A DNA stretch of 64,000 nt from Paraburkholderia polaris (GTDB taxonomy: Bacteria; Pseudomonadota; Gammaproteobacteria; Burkholderiales; Burkholderiaceae): assembly GCF_012927345.1 (NCBI RefSeq), contig NZ_JABBGJ010000020.1:1-64000 (forward strand), given 5' to 3'. This document shows positions 62,130 to 64,000 of the stretch, in pieces. The number at the start of each line of letters is the position of its first letter. Positions within the stretch are counted from its first letter, which is position 1. Both the position numbers and the translations under genes were made by a program. The notes beneath the pieces are model-generated. The model was not told the origin of the DNA, made no database searches, and saw only the letters and a program-made list of their open reading frames with translations.

Positions 62130-63341
62130 TCAAGCCTGCTTCACCGCAGCTTTCGGCTTGAAACTCGCCGACCACTTCATCGCCGGCAGCTCGACCAGCC
62201 GGTAGAACACGTAAGCCACCGGCACGGCCACCAGCATGTAGCCGAACGACGGCCAGATCGACATTTGCAGCGACGAGCGGAACAGGATCGACGATAGCAG
62301 CACGAAGATCGGCAGATGGATCAGGTATAGCGAGAAGCTGAAGTCGCCGAAGCGCGACAAAAAACGCACGCCGGGGGTATCGGCCTTATCAGCATTAGGG
62401 CGCTCAAGCGCCTTGTACAGGTAGAACGCGAAACCGACCGCCCAGAGCTGGAACGCACCGTACTGCCCGAAATGGAACGCCGCGCAACCGAGCGCGATGA
62501 ACGCCGCAGCCAGCACGTAGAGCCAGGCCGACGAGCGCGCATCCGGAGTTGCACGGGCTTTCGCGTCGGCGATCCACGCGCCGAGCGTCCACGAAAACCA
62601 GTAGGACGTGAAGAACTGAATATCGTGGCGCTCGAGCACATAGGCGGACGCCACATTGATCACCGCGACGATCGCCAGCACGGACGTCATGCCCAGACGC
62701 CGGCGCAGCGCGAATAGCAGCGGGTAGATCGCGTAGAACTGCACTTCGAGCGATAGCGTCCAGAGCGCGCCGTTCGACCCATACGTCTTGCCGGCCACGC
62801 CTTGCAGCGAAAACAGGTTGACGAGGAACGCCTGCAGGCCGATCTCGCGGATCTTGTGATTGACCGGCGGCAACTGCAAGCTGACCCAGTCAAGTGCCAA
62901 AGTCAGCACGAGCGCCGCAAGCAGCACCGGATAAATGCGCGCAAAACGGCGCACCCAGAAATTGCCGGTGTCGAGCCGGTAGTCGGGATTTTTTGCGAGG
63001 CGCAGCGCGCCGCCACGATGTATGCAGTAACCGCTAATCACGAAGAAAATCGGCACACCGGCCGAGCCCCACGCAATCGGGAACGTCAGATAGGCAGCAA
63101 TCGTACTGAGACTGAATGAATGGCCGACGCTTTGGTGAAAGGTCTGCATGCCGACCCATTCGACCTGGCGGCAGTGGAAATACGCGACCAGAAGCGCGGC
63201 GAAGCCCCGCATTGCGTCGATTACATGTTCCTTGCCGGCGCTGTCGGCGCGCGCTTCGCTCTGGGCGCGCGACGCGGCGGCCGGCCGTGATGGGGAGAGG
63301 GGCAGGGATGAGCCGGCGGCATCCAGTGCTGAGTCGCTCAT
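62130..63341 (-). CDS. bceS: Membrane O-acyltransferase (acyltransferase family 3)
   Basis: This 403-residue protein has a cytoplasmic lead of about 40 residues rich in Ala/Ser/Glu. The family start is VIDAMRGFAALLVAYFHCRQ, then PIFFVISGYCIHRGGALRL and WVRRFARIYPVLLAALVLTL. About ten membrane segments are present. It is the second O-acetyltransferase-like protein of the locus and presumably adds acetyl groups to specific sugars. It is transcribed toward the terminator behind bceR; the gene name rests on locus position. Confidence 0.88.
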   Translation of the reverse strand: MSDSALDAAGSSLPLSPSRPAAASRAQSEARADSAGKEHVIDAMRGFAALLVAYFHCRQVEWVGMQTFHQSVGHSFSLSTIAAYLTFPIAWGSAGVPIFFVISGYCIHRGGALRLAKNPDYRLDTGNFWVRRFARIYPVLLAALVLTLALDWVSLQLPPVNHKIREIGLQAFLVNLFSLQGVAGKTYGSNGALWTLSLEVQFYAIYPLLFALRRRLGMTSVLAIVAVINVASAYVLERHDIQFFTSYWFSWTLGAWIADAKARATPDARSSAWLYVLAAAFIALGCAAFHFGQYGAFQLWAVGFAFYLYKALERPNADKADTPGVRFLSRFGDFSFSLYLIHLPIFVLLSSILFRSSLQMSIWPSFGYMLVAVPVAYVFYRLVELPAMKWSASFKPKAAVKQA

Positions 63342-63583
63342 GCGCGGTCCTTAATCTGAAGGAAGAAAAAGCTTATTCCCGGGCACGCCGTGCGCGCCCG
63401 CGGTGCATCACATGCTAGTGCACTGCGGCGGCAAAAAATCTATAAAAAATTGCGTACCGAATCGAATTAAATGGCGATTTTGTGACGAATTGTAATTGCG
63501 CATAAGCACTTGCTACGGCGAATTATTTGCCGGTTTTGTCGTGCTAATTTAAGGCATGGATTCTCTTGACCCGAGGTGAAGTC
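63342..63583. promoter_or_regulatory. AT-rich divergent region between bceS and a small membrane protein gene
   Basis: This short region is AT-rich (63430-63550) compared with the genes on both sides and should contain both promoters. No definite -35/-10 pair was assigned. Confidence 0.4.
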
Positions 63584-63727
63584 ATGAACCTGCATTTACT
63601 CGCCGGCATTGCCGTGCTGCTGATCCTTGTCGCCGCCTCCGCCTACCGCGAGGCCCTGCGCAACGAGCCGATCCGCCGTTTTCGCATCAACCCGGGCAAA
63701 CTGCCCCAACTCGACGAGAACGAATGA
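63584..63727 (+). CDS. Small single-span membrane protein, 47 residues
   Basis: This short frame starts ATG after the ribosome site GAGGTGAAGTC. The product is MNLHLLAGIAVLLILVAASA followed by YREALRNEPIRRFRINPGKL and a short acidic end (PQLDENE). It has one N-terminal membrane helix (residues 4-20) and a basic, then acidic, cytoplasmic or periplasmic tail. No family is recognised. It may be a small regulatory membrane peptide. The frame and strong ribosome site support coding. Confidence 0.65.
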   Translation: MNLHLLAGIAVLLILVAASAYREALRNEPIRRFRINPGKLPQLDENE

Positions 63728-64000
63728 GCGGTGCCCGGGAGCGCCTGGACGCTTCCGCGATTCGCGTCCGGATTCGCTCGAGGCTCCCCGCTGTTCGCTG
63801 CGCCGGATGCGTAAAATTTTCGGAATTTCAGAAAATAATTTGTTCTCGATACGCAATTGTTTCCTGATGCATGTCAGGATCTGGGATATCGAAAGAGAAT
63901 CGATTTATTTATTCGAATAAAAAATAATTCACGCATGAAATTGATTAATTTTTTTGTTAGTCTTTTCAGCGACATCGAGTGGCCGCCAGGCCCGCGACAC
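63728..64000. other. Window end, no gene seen
   Basis: No gene was seen in the last 270 bp. The stretch 63820-63955 is AT-rich, as in the other gaps near this locus. An open frame that runs across the small membrane protein gene from 63627 is out of its register and looks incidental. Confidence 0.4.

Overview
The window looks like a chromosomal segment of a Burkholderiaceae bacterium, most likely Paraburkholderia. The basis is high G+C, the order of the housekeeping genes, and above all an exopolysaccharide locus whose gene order follows the cepacian bce genes of Burkholderia and Paraburkholderia. No rRNA, tRNA or CRISPR array was seen.

Layout. 1-280 is the right end of an IS21-family insertion sequence (3' end of istB). 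Next to it, on the minus strand, is a small lower-G+C ORF (293-697) that reads like an OTU-type cysteine protease with permuted order: catalytic His before the DGNC motif. 1125-5075 (minus) is a housekeeping group: parvulin PPIase, BolA, YciB, MsrB and SelO. 5323-10592 (plus) is a fatty-acid degradation group (acyl-CoA ligase, hydratase/hydroxyacyl-CoA dehydrogenase, thiolase) closed by a clear terminator. 10763-18559 holds assorted metabolic genes: LEA14-like lipoprotein, DUF2917, MocR regulator, Dabb, thioesterase, MDR reductase, SDR, esterase and NRDE protein. 18644-24054 is the conserved ygfZ / mltG-tmk-holB-GNAT-tatD block. 24107-34305 contains an ankyrin protein, an orphan Rap1a/Tai immunity-like protein, an MscS channel, OtsA, an AAA ATPase, a GT4 enzyme, a YSC84 lipoprotein, a PsiF protein and a YciI protein.

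34890-63341 is the exopolysaccharide region. A transposase-derived protein (34890-36041) precedes bceA (minus). A long AT-rich divergent region separates bceA from bceB-bceK (plus): priming glycosyl-phosphate transferase, UDP-glucose dehydrogenase, LMW tyrosine phosphatase, outer-membrane export lipoprotein, tyrosine autokinase, four glycosyltransferases and the polymerase. Beyond a multi-hairpin convergent terminator lie bceN (GDP-mannose dehydratase), an SGNH esterase and an acyltransferase (minus), then an exported beta-propeller protein, the Wzx flippase and a double-domain glycosyltransferase (plus), and a second acyltransferase (minus). Together these supply GDP-mannose, GDP-4-keto-6-deoxymannose and UDP-glucuronate, assemble and acetylate lipid-linked repeat units, flip and polymerise them, and export the polymer under kinase/phosphatase control. 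UDP-glucose pyrophosphorylase and the final GDP-rhamnose reductase are not in the window. A 47-residue membrane protein gene sits at 63584-63727.

Most interesting points: the permuted OTU-like ORF beside the IS end; the domesticated transposase domain next to the exopolysaccharide locus; the acyltransferase and SGNH esterase encoded as two translationally coupled genes; the AT-rich islands at the cluster promoters; and many short tandem repeats (9-15 bp units) in spacers and leaders.
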